Shown here piece by piece: positions 1-9,061 of a stretch of 64,000 nucleotides of DNA. The position numbers and the translations under genes were made by a program. Source of the DNA: FEN-1191 sp964528845. Its GTDB lineage: Bacteria > Pseudomonadota > Gammaproteobacteria > Steroidobacterales > Steroidobacteraceae. Every line of letters starts with the position of its first letter. The first letter of the stretch is position 1. The stretch spans positions 1 through 64,000 of the forward strand of contig CAZGVE010000015.1 in the NCBI GenBank assembly GCA_964528845.1. Reading direction: 5' to 3'. Under the pieces are notes generated by a model. The model saw nothing but the letters and a program-made list of their open reading frames with translations, had not been told where the DNA came from and searched no databases.

Positions 1-619
1 GTTCCTCGAGGTAGCGCCGCGCACGGAACAGGAACATGCCGCTGTTCCAGTAGTATTCGCCGGAATCGATGAAGGCCTGCGCACGCGCCAGATCCGGCTT
101 CTCCACGAACTGCGCGATCCGGTAGGCCCCGCCCTGCTGCACCCCGCGGCGCACATAGCCGAAGCCGGTTACCGGGCCGTCCGGCACGATGCCGAAGCTC
201 GCCAGCGCGCCGTCGCGGGCCGCGCTCGCAGCCACCTCGATCGCGCGATGGAAGGCGGCGACGTCGGCGATCACATGATCGGCCGGCAGCACCAGTAGCT
301 GCGAATCCCCCTCATCTGCGGCGAGCGCCGCGTGCGCGGCGAGCGCGATGGCGGGGGCGGTGTTGCGTCCGACCGGCTCGAGCACGATCGCGCGCGGCGT
401 ACACGGCACAGTGCGCAACTGCTCGGCAACCAGGAATCGATGGGCCTCGTTGGCCACGACGATGGGCGCGGAAATGTCCAGGCCCTCGAGCCGTCGCACC
501 GTCTCCTGCAGCATCGTGTGGCGGCCGACCAGCGGCAGCAGCTGCTTCGGATAGAGCTCGCGAGAAAGGGGCCACAGGCGCGTGCCTGCCCCGCCGGAGA
601 GAATGACCGGTATCAGCAT
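1..619 (-). CDS. manC: Mannose-1-phosphate guanylyltransferase, 3' part cut by window edge
   Basis: Makes GDP-mannose from mannose 1-phosphate and GTP in the cytoplasm, a precursor for exopolysaccharide or O-antigen. The 206 visible residues begin MLIPVILSGG and contain the nucleotidyltransferase signature GGAGTRLWPLSR near residues 9-20, followed by YPKQLLPL, the FVEKPD motif and YYWNSGMFLF. The family is usually about 470 residues, so more than half the gene lies beyond the left edge. The ATG at 619 sits two bases after the ugd stop, so the two genes are probably co-transcribed. The isomerase domain, if present, cannot be seen. Confidence 0.9.
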   Translation of the reverse strand, partial: MLIPVILSGGAGTRLWPLSRELYPKQLLPLVGRHTMLQETVRRLEGLDISAPIVVANEAHRFLVAEQLRTVPCTPRAIVLEPVGRNTAPAIALAAHAALAADEGDSQLLVLPADHVIADVAAFHRAIEVAASAARDGALASFGIVPDGPVTGFGYVRRGVQQGGAYRIAQFVEKPDLARAQAFIDSGEYYWNSGMFLFRARRYLEE

Positions 620-621
620 GC

Positions 622-2022
622 TCAATGGTTCTCCACGTTCGGCGCGTCACTGGCATCGGTCGCGGCGCGGCGGCCGCCGAGGGGCAGGCTGCGCCCGCGC
701 CCGATCGCGAAATACTCGATGCCGAGGCGCTCCATCAGGGCCGGATCGTACAGGTTCCGGCCATCGAAAATGACGGGCGCACGTAGCAGTTCCTTCAGCC
801 GGTCATAGTCGGGGGAGCGGAATTCCTTCCATTCCGTGGCGATCAGCAGCGCGTCGGCCCCCTGGGCGGCCTCGTACGCGTCGCGGCAGAACAGGATGCG
901 CCCCGCCTGCGCCTGCGACTCGTACAGCCGCCGCGCCTCGGCACCGGCCACCGGATCGTAGGCACGCACGTTCGCGCCCGCCTCCAGCAGTGCATCGATG
1001 ATCACGCGGCTCGGAGCCTCGCGCATGTCGTCGGTGTTGGGCTTGAACGCGAGTCCCCACAACGCGAAACTGCGCCCGGCGAGCTGACCGTCGAAATACC
1101 CCCGCAGCTTGCCGACCAGAACGGTCTTCTGCCGCTCGTTGACGTGCTCGACCGAGCGCAGCAGCGTCGCATCGTGGCCGACATCGTGCGCCGAGCGCAC
1201 CAGTGCCTTCACGTCCTTCGGGAAGCACGAGCCGCCGTAACCGATGCCAGGGTAGATGAAACTGTAGCCGATACGCGGGTCCGAGCCGATGCCGATGCGC
1301 ACTTTCTCGATATCCGCCCCGACCCGCTCGGCGACGCCGGCCAGCTCGTTCATGAAGCTGATCTTGGTGGCGAGCATCGCGTTGGCCGCGTACTTGGTGA
1401 GCTCCGCGGAGCGGATGTCCATCACCACGAGGCGGTCGTGGTTGCGCGTGAACGGCTCGTACAGCGCGCGGATCAGTTCGGTAGTACGCGGATTGTCGGT
1501 GCCCACGACCACCCGGTCGGGGCGCATGAAATCCTCGATCGCCGCCCCTTCCTTCAGGAATTCCGGATTCGAGACTACATCGAACTCGACGGCCGCCGCG
1601 CGCTCGCGCAGCGCGGTATGCACCTCGAGCCGCACCTTGTCCGCCGTTCCGACCGGCACTGTCGACTTGGTCACGACGATCGCGTAGCGCCCGAGGCGCT
1701 GCCCGATCGTGCGCGCGACCGAAAGCACGTGGCGCAGATCGGCCGAGCCGTCCTCGTCCGGAGGAGTGCCGACCGCAATCAGCTGGAACAGTCCGTGCTC
1801 GACCGCCCGCGCACTGTCGGTCGTGAATTCGAGCCGGCCGGCGTCGTGGTTGCGTCGTACCAGCGTGTCGAGCCCCGGCTCGTGGATCGGAACTTCCCCG
1901 CGGTTGAGCTGCTCGACCTTCGCATTGTCGATGTCGCAGCAGATCACATGGTTGCCCGCATCTGCCAGGCAGGCCCCGGAAACCAACCCGACGTAACCGG
2001 AGCCGAAGATCGTCACTTTCAT
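622..2022 (-). CDS. ugd: UDP-glucose 6-dehydrogenase
   Basis: Oxidises UDP-glucose to UDP-glucuronate with two NAD+. The 466-residue protein starts MKVTIFGSGYVGLV, the NAD-binding glycine motif at residues 7-13. The catalytic cysteine is Cys266 in GYGGSCFPKD, with the conserved lysine of KYAANAMLATK near residue 210. An in-frame extension 30 codons upstream lacks homology-like character, so the ATG at 2022 is preferred. The gene leads directly into manC. Its product is the substrate of the UDP-glucuronate decarboxylase at 43.3 kb. Divergent from the sulfate operon, with 163 bases between. Confidence 0.95.
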   Translation of the reverse strand: MKVTIFGSGYVGLVSGACLADAGNHVICCDIDNAKVEQLNRGEVPIHEPGLDTLVRRNHDAGRLEFTTDSARAVEHGLFQLIAVGTPPDEDGSADLRHVLSVARTIGQRLGRYAIVVTKSTVPVGTADKVRLEVHTALRERAAAVEFDVVSNPEFLKEGAAIEDFMRPDRVVVGTDNPRTTELIRALYEPFTRNHDRLVVMDIRSAELTKYAANAMLATKISFMNELAGVAERVGADIEKVRIGIGSDPRIGYSFIYPGIGYGGSCFPKDVKALVRSAHDVGHDATLLRSVEHVNERQKTVLVGKLRGYFDGQLAGRSFALWGLAFKPNTDDMREAPSRVIIDALLEAGANVRAYDPVAGAEARRLYESQAQAGRILFCRDAYEAAQGADALLIATEWKEFRSPDYDRLKELLRAPVIFDGRNLYDPALMERLGIEYFAIGRGRSLPLGGRRAATDASDAPNVENH

Positions 2023-2185
2023 AGAATAACCGATTGAAATGTCAGGGAAACGCAGCCTAGCCGAAGCGGCCAGCCAAGGCAAAGCGGAGCGCGCAGGATG
2101 CGCATACCACATAACCAGATTGTTACCAGCTTGCTACAGACGAGCGGTCGCCTCGTTTCCTACCATGCAGGCTGCGGGAGCTTGC

Positions 2186-4057
2186 ATGTCCATTCACTTC
2201 GAGCAGATCACCAAACGCTACGCCGCCGGCCCGGTCGTCAACGACGTGTCGCTGCAGATCGAGCCCGGCGAATTCTTCGTGCTGCTCGGCCCCAGCGGCA
2301 GTGGCAAGAGCACGCTGCTGCGGATCGCGGCGGGGCTCACCGACCTCGACCATGGCCGCATCAGCTTCCGAGGCCGGGACGTCACGCACGTGCGGGCACG
2401 GGATCGCGGCGTCGGCCTGGTATTCCAGCACTACGCGCTGTTCCGGCACATGACGGTGGGCGAGAACGTCGAGTTCGCGCTGCGGGTCCGCGGCGTGAAG
2501 CGGCGCGACCGCGCACGTCGGCGCGATGAGCTGCTGCAACTGGTGGCGCTGGAAGGCTTTGCTGCGCGCCTTCCCGGGCAGCTCTCCGGCGGCCAGCAGC
2601 AGCGCGTCGCGGTGGCCCGCGCGCTCGCGCACGAGCCGCAGGTGCTGCTGCTCGATGAGCCATTCGGCGCACTCGACGCCAAGATCCGCGTCGAGCTGCG
2701 CGAAACCATCCGGCAGGTTCAGCGCCGGCTCGGGATGACTACGATCCTCGTCACCCACGACCAGGAAGAAGCATTCGTGCTCGCCGACCGCATCGGCGTG
2801 ATGCACCACGGCCGTCTGCTCGAGACCGGGCGGGCCGAAACCCTGTATCGGCGGCCTGCGACCCGCTTCGTTGCGACCTTCCTCGGGGCGGCCAACCTGT
2901 TTCTCGGCGCGCGTGGTCCGGCAGGACTGCGTCTCGGCCGGCAGTTCCTGGCTGGCGGCGAGAGTCTCAAGGCTGAGGGCCGCGGCAACGAAGTGATCAC
3001 GGTGGTGCGTCCGGAGGACATCGAGGTGGCCGAAGAAGAGCCGCGCCTGCGCAGCGGCGTGCTCGGCAGCGGCCATGTCGTGGCGGTGGATTTCGGTGGG
3101 GTGCTCGAGCGCGTGCGCGTTCAGCTTGGACACGATACTGCCGTGGTGTCGGCCGTCGAACGCGAACCCTCTCCCGGGGCGGCGCATCCGCCCGCGACAT
3201 CGGAGCCTATCCTCGTCGATATCACCAGAAACAGCTCCGATCAGAGCCAATTTCCGCTGACGCCCGGCAAGCGGGTCGCGCTCGGGATCAGGCGTTTTCA
3301 CCTGCTGCCCACTCCGATTTCGAGTTTCCGTATTCTCGATACCGATCCGCAGGCCATGGCCAAGCTGCGCGCCTCGCCGCTGATGCGGGCCTTGCTGCAG
3401 AGCATGCAGGCCCCGGTGCTCGGACCGGGCGACGCCCGCGAGCCCGAGACCGCCCAGACTGGGGTCGGTGTGATGAGCCTTGACGCCTCGACGATCACGC
3501 GCATTGCCGAAGCGGTGCGGCAGGGCCGCCACCGGTTGCTGTGCACTCCTCCGCAGCTCTCGAATCCGCGCCGCATGGTGATCTATTGCAGCAGCGAGGC
3601 CTCGCGCGCCGCCACGCTGGGACTGGTCGCGAGCGTGATGCGCCACCTCGACGCCGAGGCCACCTTCGTCAGCGTGCAGAGTCCGTCGGCGCCGCGCTCC
3701 GAGGTCACGACCTCGTTCCGCCGCCTGCTCGATGCGCGGGCGGAGCTGCAGGAATCCCACGGCCTCGACATCCGCACCGACGTGCAGATCGGCGATCTGA
3801 ACGGCTGGGTGTCGCAACTGGCGGGCGCCGCCGAGCCTGTGCTCGTGGTATTGGGCCTGGATGGAACGCCGGCGCAGCTCGAGGAATTGCTGCGTACCGA
3901 GTTCCAGCCGCTGTTCTCCGACCAGAGCCGCTGCGCGCTGCTGCTCTCGTGTACCGGCGCGCCGCATCGTGCCGAACTTGGCACCGGCGGCGCGGAAGCA
4001 CTGTTCGAGGTCCGCCCGGAGGCGGACACCCAAGAATCCTTTCTGGAGAATCAATGA
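2186..4057 (+). CDS. cysA: Sulfate ABC transporter ATPase with extra C-terminal USP-like domain
   Basis: Predicted ATPase of the sulfate/thiosulfate importer. The ATG at 2186 follows GCGGGAG and gives 623 residues. The ABC domain occupies roughly residues 1-240: Walker A GPSGSGKST at 35-43, signature LSGGQQQR near 133-140, then the Walker B LLLDEPFGALD. A regulatory TOBE-like part follows to about 400. CysA proteins usually end near 330-370 residues. Here about 160 more residues (from NPRRMVIYCSS near 460) show the alternating strand-helix pattern of universal stress proteins: a strand, SSEASRAATLGL, a strand VSVQSP, and a later VLVVLGLDG. The USP assignment is inference. First gene of its operon; its stop overlaps the next start. 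Confidence 0.87.
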   Translation: MSIHFEQITKRYAAGPVVNDVSLQIEPGEFFVLLGPSGSGKSTLLRIAAGLTDLDHGRISFRGRDVTHVRARDRGVGLVFQHYALFRHMTVGENVEFALRVRGVKRRDRARRRDELLQLVALEGFAARLPGQLSGGQQQRVAVARALAHEPQVLLLDEPFGALDAKIRVELRETIRQVQRRLGMTTILVTHDQEEAFVLADRIGVMHHGRLLETGRAETLYRRPATRFVATFLGAANLFLGARGPAGLRLGRQFLAGGESLKAEGRGNEVITVVRPEDIEVAEEEPRLRSGVLGSGHVVAVDFGGVLERVRVQLGHDTAVVSAVEREPSPGAAHPPATSEPILVDITRNSSDQSQFPLTPGKRVALGIRRFHLLPTPISSFRILDTDPQAMAKLRASPLMRALLQSMQAPVLGPGDAREPETAQTGVGVMSLDASTITRIAEAVRQGRHRLLCTPPQLSNPRRMVIYCSSEASRAATLGLVASVMRHLDAEATFVSVQSPSAPRSEVTTSFRRLLDARAELQESHGLDIRTDVQIGDLNGWVSQLAGAAEPVLVVLGLDGTPAQLEELLRTEFQPLFSDQSRCALLLSCTGAPHRAELGTGGAEALFEVRPEADTQESFLENQ

Positions 4058-5094
4058 TGAACCGACTCTCGAGCCGACACCGCCTCTGGGGACTGGTGAG
4101 CGGACTGCTGATGACGGCACTGGCCGTCCTGCCCGTGGTGACGCGCGCCGCCGCACCGGCGCCCGTGACGCTGCTGAATGTCTCTTACGATCCGACCCGC
4201 GAACTGTACGAAGCGATCAACAAGGCATTCGCGGCCGATTGGCTCGGCAAGACGGGCCAGCAGGTGAACATCCGCCAGAGCCATGGCGGCTCCGGAGCCC
4301 AGGCGCGCGCGATCATCGATGGGCTCGAGGCCGATGTCGCGACGCTGGCGCTGGGCTATGACATCACGGCGCTGAACCGGAACGGCCAGCTGATCCCGGC
4401 GAACTGGGCCACGCGGCTGCCGGACAACAGCTCGCCGTATACATCGACGATCGTATTCCTGGTCCGCAAGGGCAATCCAAAGAACATCCACGACTGGAAT
4501 GACCTCATCCGCCCGGGAATCGCGGTGATCACCCCGAATCCGAAGACCTCGGGCGGTGCGCGCTGGAACTACCTCGCGGCCTGGGCCTGGGCGCTCAAGC
4601 AGCCCGGCGGCAGCGACGCGAGCGCCAAGGCCTTCGTGCAGAAGCTCTACAAGAATGTCCCGGTGCTCGATACGGGTGCCCGTGGCTCCACGGTCACGTT
4701 CACCGAACACGGCGTTGGCGATGTCTTGATCGCCTGGGAGAACGACGCGTTCCTGGCGCTGCAGGGGGCGGGAGCTGCGAAGTTCGACCTGGTCGCGCCT
4801 TCCTTGAGCATCCTGGCCGAGCCGCCGGTCACGGTGGTGGACAAGAACGTGGACCGTCACGGCACGCGGGCGGTCGCGGAAGCCTATCTGAGGTTCCTGT
4901 ACACCCCGCAGGCTCAGGAGATCATCGCGCAGAACTACTACCGGCCGCGCGATCCGGCGGTCGCCAAGAAGTACGCCGATAAGTTTCCGAAGATCCGGCT
5001 CGTCACGATCGACGATCCGTTCGGCGGCTGGGACAAGGCGCAGGCCACGCACTTCGGCGACGGCGGTACCTTCGACCAGATCTACGGACAGTAA
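4054..5094 (+). CDS. sbp: Periplasmic sulfate-binding protein
   Basis: Binds sulfate in the periplasm and delivers it to CysTW. The 346-residue protein has a Sec signal peptide (basic start MMNRLSSRHR, hydrophobic stretch, cleavage after about residue 31 near TRAAAP). The mature part begins TLLNVSYDPTRELY, typical of Sbp/CysP, and carries QSHGGSGAQARA, the DVATLALGYD segment and GGARWNYLAAW. The start overlaps the ATPase stop in an ATGATGA context, with TGGAG just upstream; the second ATG at 4057 is equally possible. The permease genes follow 19 bases downstream. Confidence 0.93.
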   Translation: MMNRLSSRHRLWGLVSGLLMTALAVLPVVTRAAAPAPVTLLNVSYDPTRELYEAINKAFAADWLGKTGQQVNIRQSHGGSGAQARAIIDGLEADVATLALGYDITALNRNGQLIPANWATRLPDNSSPYTSTIVFLVRKGNPKNIHDWNDLIRPGIAVITPNPKTSGGARWNYLAAWAWALKQPGGSDASAKAFVQKLYKNVPVLDTGARGSTVTFTEHGVGDVLIAWENDAFLALQGAGAAKFDLVAPSLSILAEPPVTVVDKNVDRHGTRAVAEAYLRFLYTPQAQEIIAQNYYRPRDPAVAKKYADKFPKIRLVTIDDPFGGWDKAQATHFGDGGTFDQIYGQ

Positions 5095-5113
5095 CTGGCC
5101 CGGCGATCGGCGC

Positions 5114-6004
5114 ATGAATGAGATCGCGCTGGAACTGCCGGCGCTGCCCGGCCCTCAGCGGGCGGCGCCGCGCTATCGCGCGCGCGAGTTCCGGGTGCTG
5201 CCGGGCTTCGGGCTCACGATGGGCTGCACGCTGCTGTACGTGTCGCTGATCGTGCTGATACCGCTGAGCGCAGTGTTCCTGCTGTCCGCGCGGTTGGGGC
5301 CGGCGCAGTTCTGGCACGTGGTGAGCGCGTCGCGCGTGCTGTCCGCATTGCGATTGAGTTTCGGCGCAGCGCTGCTCGCCGCGCTGGTCAATGCGGTATT
5401 CGGGTTCGTCATCGCCTGGGCGCTCACGCGAGCGCGCTTCCCGGGCCGGCGGCTGGTCGATGCGATGATCGATCTGCCGTTCGCGCTCCCGACCGCAGTG
5501 GCCGGCATCGCGCTGGCCGCGCTCTATGCACCGACGGGATGGATCGGACGCTGGCTGAGTCCCCTTGGCATCAAGGTCGCCTACACGCCACTCGGCGTCG
5601 TGGTCGCACTGGCCTTCGTCAGCCTGCCGTTCATCGTGCGCACCGTACAGCCGGTGCTCGCCGATCTCGACCGGGAGATCGAGGGCGCCGCACAGAGTCT
5701 CGGCGCCTCGAAGCTGCAGACTTTTCTGTGGGTCGTGCTGCCCTCGATCTGGCCGACGCTGCTGACCGGCGTGGCACTTGGTTTCTCCCGCGCGGTGGGC
5801 GAGTACGGTTCGGTGATCTTCATCGCCGGCAACATTCCGCGGGTCTCCGAGATCGCGCCGCTGCTGATCATGATCAAGCTGCAGCAGTTCGACTACGCCC
5901 AGGCCACTGCGATCGCGGTCGTGATGCTGCTCGCGTCCTTTGCGCTGATGTCCGGCATCAACGGCCTGCAGCTCTGGGCCCAGCGCCGGCAGCGCCGGCG
6001 ATGA
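5114..6004 (+). CDS. cysT: Sulfate ABC transporter permease CysT (CysU)
   Basis: Inner-membrane permease subunit, 296 residues. A cytoplasmic N-terminus (MNEIALELPALPGPQRAAPR) precedes about six membrane helices. The permease EAA-like loop that contacts the ATPase is visible as EGAAQSLGASKLQTFLWVVLP. Ends at the ATGA overlap with cysW, which indicates translational coupling. The partner order CysT then CysW is the standard one; only the ATPase gene is displaced, to the front of the operon. Confidence 0.94.
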   Translation: MNEIALELPALPGPQRAAPRYRAREFRVLPGFGLTMGCTLLYVSLIVLIPLSAVFLLSARLGPAQFWHVVSASRVLSALRLSFGAALLAALVNAVFGFVIAWALTRARFPGRRLVDAMIDLPFALPTAVAGIALAALYAPTGWIGRWLSPLGIKVAYTPLGVVVALAFVSLPFIVRTVQPVLADLDREIEGAAQSLGASKLQTFLWVVLPSIWPTLLTGVALGFSRAVGEYGSVIFIAGNIPRVSEIAPLLIMIKLQQFDYAQATAIAVVMLLASFALMSGINGLQLWAQRRQRRR

Positions 6005-6846
6005 TCCGCGGCGAGCAGATCCCCGAGGGGCTCGGACGCTTTGCCCTGCTCGGCATCGCGCTGCTGTACCTGTTCGGCCTGGTCGGCCTGCCGCTGGTGG
6101 TGGTGTTGGTGCAGGCCTTCGCCGATGGCATCGGGGCCTACCTGCACGCACTGTCGGATCCGATCGCGCTGTCCGCGATCCGTCTCACGCTGCTGACGGC
6201 AGCGATCACCGTGCCGCTGAATCTCGCATTCGGCGTCGCGGCCGCGTGGGCCATTGCGAAGTTCGAGTTCCGCGGCAAGAACGCGCTGATCACGTTGATC
6301 GACCTGCCGTTCGCGGTCTCCCCGGTGATCGCCGGCATGAGCTATGTATTGCTGTTCGGCTCCCGCGGCTGGTTCGGCCCATGGCTGCGCGCGCACGATA
6401 TTCACGTGATCTTCGCCGTGCCCGGAATCGTACTGGCCACGACCTTCGTGACGTTCCCGTTCGTCGCGCGCGAGCTCATCCCGCTGATGCAGACGCAGGG
6501 CAATGAGGAAGAGGAGACCGCGCTCTCGCTCGGCGCGAGCGGCTGGCAGACCTTCCGACTCGTGACCCTGCCCAACATCCGCTGGGGTCTGCTGTACGGG
6601 GTGCTGCTCTGCAATGCGCGTGCGATGGGAGAATTCGGGGCGGTATCGGTGGTCTCCGGCCACATTCGCGGGCTGACCAACACCCTGCCGCTGCACATCG
6701 AGATCCTCGACAGCGAGTACAACCTGGTCGGAGCCTTTGCCTGCGCGTCGATCCTCGCGCTGCTGGCGCTGGTGACGCTGGCGGCCAAATCGCTGCTCGA
6801 GCTGCGCCACCCCGAACTGCGATCCGGCATCGCCCGACACGCCTAG
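6001..6846 (+). CDS. cysW: Sulfate ABC transporter permease CysW
   Basis: Second permease of the importer, 281 residues with about six hydrophobic helices. The coupling loop reads EEETALSLGASGWQTFRLVTLP, followed by the characteristic GAVSVVSGHIRGLTNTLPLHIE near the C-terminus. The ATG at 6001 overlaps the cysT stop by four bases. A longer in-frame reading upstream lies inside cysT and was not used. The kinase gene begins 54 bases downstream on the same strand. Confidence 0.94.
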   Translation: MIRGEQIPEGLGRFALLGIALLYLFGLVGLPLVVVLVQAFADGIGAYLHALSDPIALSAIRLTLLTAAITVPLNLAFGVAAAWAIAKFEFRGKNALITLIDLPFAVSPVIAGMSYVLLFGSRGWFGPWLRAHDIHVIFAVPGIVLATTFVTFPFVARELIPLMQTQGNEEEETALSLGASGWQTFRLVTLPNIRWGLLYGVLLCNARAMGEFGAVSVVSGHIRGLTNTLPLHIEILDSEYNLVGAFACASILALLALVTLAAKSLLELRHPELRSGIARHA

Positions 6847-6900
6847 CCCGTGTGTCGCTGCTGGCCAGCGCCCGGGGCTTGCGGTTAGGCTGCCACCACC

Positions 6901-9054
6901 GTGCCCAGAGAGCCTCCCGTCCTGCACAGCATTCCAGTCCCGCCCCGCCCCGGTGGGCCTGCGGCAGGGCGAGCCACCGGCGGCGCCGGGCAGATCGGCT
7001 TGGCCTCCTGGCTTGGGGGCGGCAGCGTCGTGATCGTGCTGTTGGCCGTGGCCGCGATTGCGCTCGCCAGTGCAATACTGCTCAATCGCATGGTCGAGCA
7101 GCAGGGCCTGGTCCGCGCACAACTCGCGGCGGCGTCCGCCCGTGAGCTGCTGCGCCGCGCCGGCGAGGACGCGCTGAGCAACGCCCGTGAGCTCGCGGAA
7201 CGGCCGCCACTGCAGCGCCTGATCGAGACCCAGGAATCCGATGGGCTCGAGGCGTTCCTGCGCCGTTTCTCCGAGTCCACGGGCACGGACGTCGCCGCGC
7301 TGCTGCGTGGCAACGAGTTGCTCGCGCAATCCGGCCCCACCGTCGACTGGTCGGAGATCGAGCGTGCCGAGCAGGAGCAGGGCGAGCGCTTCCTGCTCGC
7401 CCCGCGCAGCGGGGCCCCGCTGGTCTGGGGCGCCGTGGCACCCGTGGCCGGCGGGGACGTGCGTGCCGTGAGCCTCAGACTCGCGACCGGCAGCCTGCTC
7501 GCGACCCTCGGAGCGCAGGTGGGTGCACAGCTGCAGGTCGTGAATTTCTCGACCTACCACGCACCCACCGCCGACGCGTTCACGCCCTTGCACACCCAGG
7601 CGCTCGGCGGAGCGGGAGGTGCTGCAGCTGCCATGCTCGAGGGCGGCCGCCGGTACGCCGCGAGCACGATTCTCGCAGCGCAGACCGGCGAGGTCGTCGG
7701 GCTGCTCGATGCAACCGTCGACGGCTCGGAGTTTGCCGCCTCGATCCGCCGCTTCGACTGGATCCTTACCTTAAGCGCGCTCACCGTGGCGGCCATCGCC
7801 GGCCTCGCCGGTGTGCTGTACGGACGCTGGCTGGCACTCCCCGTGGTCGCGCTGCGCGATGTGGCCGACCGCATCGGCCATGGCGATTTCTCCACTGCGA
7901 TGCCGGCGATCGCACCACGGGAATTGGCCGGACTCGCCGGATCGATGGACGAGATGCGGCGCAACCTCGTCGAGCTCACCGACACGCTGCGGCGCCGGGA
8001 AGCCGAGGCGCAGGCGGTGCTGAGCGGCGTTGTCGAGGGCGTCTACGCCGTCGATCAGGAGCGGCGCATCCGCTACGCGAATGCCCAGGTCGCCGCGCTG
8101 CTGGGCCGGGCGCCTGCTGAGATCCTCGGCCAGTTCTGCGGCGACGTGCTGCATGCGCAGACGCCGCCAGCCGAACGGCCCTGCGAGCGCAACTGCCCGA
8201 TCCTGGCCGCGCGGCACTCGCCACAAAGCCGCGCGCGCGAAACGCTGCTGCTGCGCGATGGCAGCACGCACGCGGCGATCATCGTGAGCGCCCCGCCGGT
8301 GCGCGGCGTGCAGGTGCAGATCCTGCGCGACGAGACCGACCTGGAGGCGGCCCGGCGCGCGCGCGATGGCGTACTAGGCAACATTTCGCACGAATTCCGT
8401 ACGCCGCTCGCTGCGCAACTGGCCGCGATCGAACTGCTGCGCGACGGCCTGGATGGTATGAGCGCCGCGGCGCAACGCGAACTGCTCGCCAACGTCGAGC
8501 GCGGCGTGCTGCGTCTGATGCGATTGATCGACAATCTGCTCGAGAGCGTGCGCATCGAGTCCGGCCAGCTCTCGATCCGGGAGCTGGCGGTCAGCCTGCC
8601 CGAAGTCGTCGTCGAGGCCTGCGAGCTCATTGCACCGCTGCTCGCGCAGCGCGGGCTCGAGGTCGAAATCGACCGCACCGGCATCGACTCGGCGGTGCGC
8701 GGCGATCCGCAGCGCCTCGGCCAGGTGTTCGTGAACCTGCTGTCCAACGCCGCCAAGTTCGCGCCCGAAGGCAGCACGATCCGGATCGGCGGCAGGCAAC
8801 AGGCGGGGCAGATCGAGCTGTGGGTCGAGGACGAGGGGCCTGGCGTGCCGGGCGGCAGCACTGGGGTGATCTTCGATCGCTTCCAGCGCGGCCTCGGCAC
8901 CGAACCGGAGGCGCCGGGGCTCGGGCTCGGGCTCTGGATCGTCAAATCGATCATCGAGCGCCATGGCGGGTCGATCCGCGTCGAGCGCACTGCTGAGGAG
9001 CGCACGCGATTCATCCTGTTCCTGCCGCTCGCGACCGAGCCGACCGGCCCGTGA
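6901..9054 (+). CDS. Sensor histidine kinase with extracytoplasmic sensor, HAMP and cysteine-bearing PAS
   Basis: Membrane sensor kinase, 717 residues from a GTG start. TM1 lies near residues 41-62 and TM2 near 288-310, enclosing about 225 periplasmic residues. HAMP follows to about 365, then a PAS domain at about 370-480, the H-box NISHEFRTPLA with phospho-acceptor His497, the N-box VNLLSNAAKF, and G-boxes VEDEGPGVP and GLGLGLWIVKS. The PAS domain contains Cys413, Cys428 and Cys432 ending in a CPI motif, a layout that could bind a metal or sense redox state (inference). It sits 54 bases after cysW and 7 before its response regulator, so a sulfate- or sulfur-related signal is plausible. Confidence 0.92.
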   Translation: MPREPPVLHSIPVPPRPGGPAAGRATGGAGQIGLASWLGGGSVVIVLLAVAAIALASAILLNRMVEQQGLVRAQLAAASARELLRRAGEDALSNARELAERPPLQRLIETQESDGLEAFLRRFSESTGTDVAALLRGNELLAQSGPTVDWSEIERAEQEQGERFLLAPRSGAPLVWGAVAPVAGGDVRAVSLRLATGSLLATLGAQVGAQLQVVNFSTYHAPTADAFTPLHTQALGGAGGAAAAMLEGGRRYAASTILAAQTGEVVGLLDATVDGSEFAASIRRFDWILTLSALTVAAIAGLAGVLYGRWLALPVVALRDVADRIGHGDFSTAMPAIAPRELAGLAGSMDEMRRNLVELTDTLRRREAEAQAVLSGVVEGVYAVDQERRIRYANAQVAALLGRAPAEILGQFCGDVLHAQTPPAERPCERNCPILAARHSPQSRARETLLLRDGSTHAAIIVSAPPVRGVQVQILRDETDLEAARRARDGVLGNISHEFRTPLAAQLAAIELLRDGLDGMSAAAQRELLANVERGVLRLMRLIDNLLESVRIESGQLSIRELAVSLPEVVVEACELIAPLLAQRGLEVEIDRTGIDSAVRGDPQRLGQVFVNLLSNAAKFAPEGSTIRIGGRQQAGQIELWVEDEGPGVPGGSTGVIFDRFQRGLGTEPEAPGLGLGLWIVKSIIERHGGSIRVERTAEERTRFILFLPLATEPTGP

Positions 9055-9061
9055 GGCGTGC

